From: a virus
DNA length: 49,964 nucleotides
Virus record (IMG/VR): IMGVR_UViG_3300009164_000109
Span: 1-49,964 of that record
Strand: one strand, 5' to 3'
Shown here: piece by piece, positions 48,149 through 49,964 of the stretch
Position numbering within the stretch: position 1 is the first letter of the stretch
Layout: each line of letters starts with the position of its first letter
Notes under the pieces: generated by a model
The model's database searches: none
What the model was told of the DNA's origin: nothing
What the model saw: the letters and a program-made list of their open reading frames with translations, nothing else
Made by a program: the position numbers and the translations under genes

Positions 48149-49528
48149 ATGAATAAAAATTTCGATTACTTAGGCAACACATTTCAAATACAATTACTAA
48201 ATCAGATAATAGTGGATAAAGATTTTTCATCATCTATAATGGATGTTATAGAGTCTGTATATTTTGATAACAAGTATTTTAAAATCATTTTACAGATGAC
48301 AAAAGAATATTATAAAAAATATGAATCTACTCCAAATTTTGATACATTAGGACAAATAGTTAGGTCCGAAATCTCACAAGAAATGGTCGCTAAGATTGTT
48401 TTAGACACAATTAAACAAATTCAGGACGCTCCAATTGAAGGAACAATGTTTGTTCAGGAAAAGGCTTTGAAGTTTTGTAAACAACAAGAACTTCAAAAGG
48501 CAATGGACAAAGCTCAGAAAATTATTACTCAGGGGGACTTTGAATCATATGACAAAGTTGAAGGATTAATGAGGGATGCATTACAAGTTGGTGAAATTGA
48601 TAAAGGTCAAACAGACATATTTGAAAACTTGGATACTGTTTTAGACGAAGACTATCGTCATCCAATACCAATGGGGATTCCGGGGATTGATAAACTATTA
48701 AAAGGTGGTTTAGCTAAAGGGGAGATTGGTGTAATACTTGCTCCAACCGGTGTTGGAAAAACCACTATTCTTTCTAAAATTGCGAACACCGCATTTAATT
48801 TAGGGTACAATGTTTTACAAATATTCTTTGAAGACAACCCAAAAATTATTCAAAGAAAACACTTTACGATGTGGACAGGTATTGAACCTGATAATTTAGT
48901 TTTACACAAAGAAGATGTAATGTCTAAAATCACAGAGATTAAAGAAACAATGCAAAATCGATTGATATTGAAAAAAATGGCATCAGATACGATGACAATG
49001 AATCAAATCAAAGGTCAAGTTAGAAAAATGATTGCGGACGGAATTAAAATTGATTTGGTATTAGTTGATTACATTGATTGTATCTTACCGGAATCAAGTA
49101 GTAGAGATGAATGGAAGGCTGAAGGTTCGGTAATGAGAGGATTTGAGGCGATGTGTCATGAACTTGATTTAGTTGGATGGACGGCAACACAAGGTAATAG
49201 GTCTTCAATATCTGCTGAAGTAGTGACAACTGACCAGATGGGTGGGTCAATTAAAAAGGCTCAGGTTGGGCATGTCATTATTTCCGTGGCAAAAACATTA
49301 ACACAAAAAGAAATGAATTTGGCAACTATCGCTATTACAAAATCTCGTCTTGGAAAAGATGGGGTTGTCTTTGAAAATTGTAAATTCAATAATGAATTAC
49401 TTGAAATTGATACTGAGAGTTCAGTTACGTTTTTAGGGTTTGAAGAACAACAAGAAGACCGAAAAAGAGATAGAGTTAAAGAATTATTAGAGAAGAGAAA
49501 ACAAAGAGAACAACAACAAAATAATTAA
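48149..49528 (+). CDS. 41: DnaB-type replicative helicase (gp41-like)
   Basis: The 459-aa protein has an N-terminal helical domain and a RecA-like ATPase core with Walker [10 protein letters not shown] (198-206), Walker [11 protein letters not shown] (about 302-311) and a conserved [10 protein letters not shown] region. Length is close to T4 gp41 (475 aa). It unwinds DNA at the fork with primase and polymerase. The C-terminus is a charged run ending EQQQNN. It is 8 bases upstream of nrdB. Confidence 0.93.
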   Translation: MNKNFDYLGNTFQIQLLNQIIVDKDFSSSIMDVIESVYFDNKYFKIILQMTKEYYKKYESTPNFDTLGQIVRSEISQEMVAKIVLDTIKQIQDAPIEGTMFVQEKALKFCKQQELQKAMDKAQKIITQGDFESYDKVEGLMRDALQVGEIDKGQTDIFENLDTVLDEDYRHPIPMGIPGIDKLLKGGLAKGEIGVILAPTGVGKTTILSKIANTAFNLGYNVLQIFFEDNPKIIQRKHFTMWTGIEPDNLVLHKEDVMSKITEIKETMQNRLILKKMASDTMTMNQIKGQVRKMIADGIKIDLVLVDYIDCILPESSSRDEWKAEGSVMRGFEAMCHELDLVGWTATQGNRSSISAEVVTTDQMGGSIKKAQVGHVIISVAKTLTQKEMNLATIAITKSRLGKDGVVFENCKFNNELLEIDTESSVTFLGFEEQQEDRKRDRVKELLEKRKQREQQQNN

Positions 49529-49536
49529 AAAAAAAA

Positions 49537-49964
49537 ATGAAAGAAAAAATTTTAGAACCAAACAATGACAGATTTGTCATTTTCCCGATTGAACATAATG
49601 ACATATGGGAATTTTATAAACAACATCAAGCCGCGTTTTGGACAGCCGAGGAAGTTGATTTATCCAACGATATTAGAGATTGGGAGAACCTATCAGATAA
49701 TGAAAGGTATTTTCTTAAAAATATATTAGCATTCTTTGCTGCGTCTGATGGTATTGTAAATGAAAATCTGGCGGAGAACTTCCTTAAAGAAGTTCAATAT
49801 GCTGAAGCTAAATTCTTTTATGGATTCCAAATCATGATGGAGAACATTCACTCATTAATGTACTCATTACTTATTGATACTTATGTATCTGATGATAAAG
49901 AAAAAGATGAATGTTTCCATGCGATTGATAGATTACCTGCGGTTCAAAAGAAGGCTAAATGGGC
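49537..49964 (+). CDS. nrdB: Ribonucleotide reductase small subunit NrdB (3' truncated)
   Basis: 142 codons are in the window; the end is beyond it. The start [20 protein letters not shown], then [13 protein letters not shown] with its acidic residues, and MENIHS (E-x-x-H) fit the di-iron centre of class I R2 proteins. With NrdA it makes deoxyribonucleotides for phage replication. The start follows a pure A-run rather than a Shine-Dalgarno. Confidence 0.9.
   Translation, partial: MKEKILEPNNDRFVIFPIEHNDIWEFYKQHQAAFWTAEEVDLSNDIRDWENLSDNERYFLKNILAFFAASDGIVNENLAENFLKEVQYAEAKFFYGFQIMMENIHSLMYSLLIDTYVSDDKEKDECFHAIDRLPAVQKKAKW

Noticed and set aside
1-49964. tRNA genes and CRISPR arrays
   Set aside because: I saw no cloverleaf with CCA-type end or conserved T-arm and no regular repeat-spacer pattern; the direct repeats found are coding or too few.

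Overview
The window is a contiguous, gene-dense, AT-rich piece of a lytic T4-type myovirus genome. Recognisable T4-core proteins are the family B DNA polymerase, gp32-like ssDNA-binding protein, UvsX recombinase, FEN/RNase H exonuclease, gp41/DnaB-type helicase, class I NrdB (cut by the right edge), tail sheath, tail tube, gp26-like tail chaperone, tape measure and baseplate proteins. Capsid, portal and terminase genes are not in the window. Start codons mostly have A/T-rich leaders without a Shine-Dalgarno motif, and a few leaders carry TTG-N19/20-TAnnTTT(A/G), which resembles the Bacteroidetes promoter. I therefore infer a Bacteroidetes host, with moderate to low confidence.

Layout. 1-6.3 kb (+): a Thr/Pro repeat (mucin-like) virion protein followed by five glycosyltransferase-type genes, closed by a strong terminator. 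6.3-7.2 kb (-): an HNH endonuclease and a small ribbon-helix-helix protein. 7.3-10.5 kb (+): a small Ig-like protein and DNA polymerase. 10.5-16.9 kb (-): a small virion protein, a gp13-like neck protein, a possible PD-(D/E)XK protein, a Mn superoxide dismutase, a SNF2-type helicase interrupted by an intein, and a SET-domain protein. 16.9-22.4 kb (+): neck and tail-completion candidates, a second HNH gene, and four proteins with short N-terminal leaders ending in or near (I/L)-x-E. 22.4-22.6 kb (-): a small basic protein. 22.7-43.4 kb (+): sheath, HAD phosphatase, tube, chaperone pair, tape measure, a 1674-aa structural protein with an OmpA-like segment, a gp53/LysM-like protein and a 2566-aa baseplate protein. 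43.4-44.3 kb (+): two small proteins. 44.4 kb to the end (+): the replication/recombination cluster and nrdB.

The most unusual item is in the helicase gene. An intein of about 365 codons splits the DECH box (motif II). A Vsr/EDxHD-type endonuclease gene is nested inside the intein in another reading frame of the same strand, and the intein frame stays open across the whole endonuclease gene. At both ends the endonuclease overlaps conserved intein splicing blocks, so the same bases appear to encode two functional proteins.

Other notable ideas are a GT60-like glycosyltransferase next to a mucin-like substrate, a set of possibly capsid-targeted proteins with T4 Alt-like leaders, a phage MnSOD and SET protein, an overlapping +1-frame chaperone ORF too short for ordinary gene calling, and two classes of candidate promoter.
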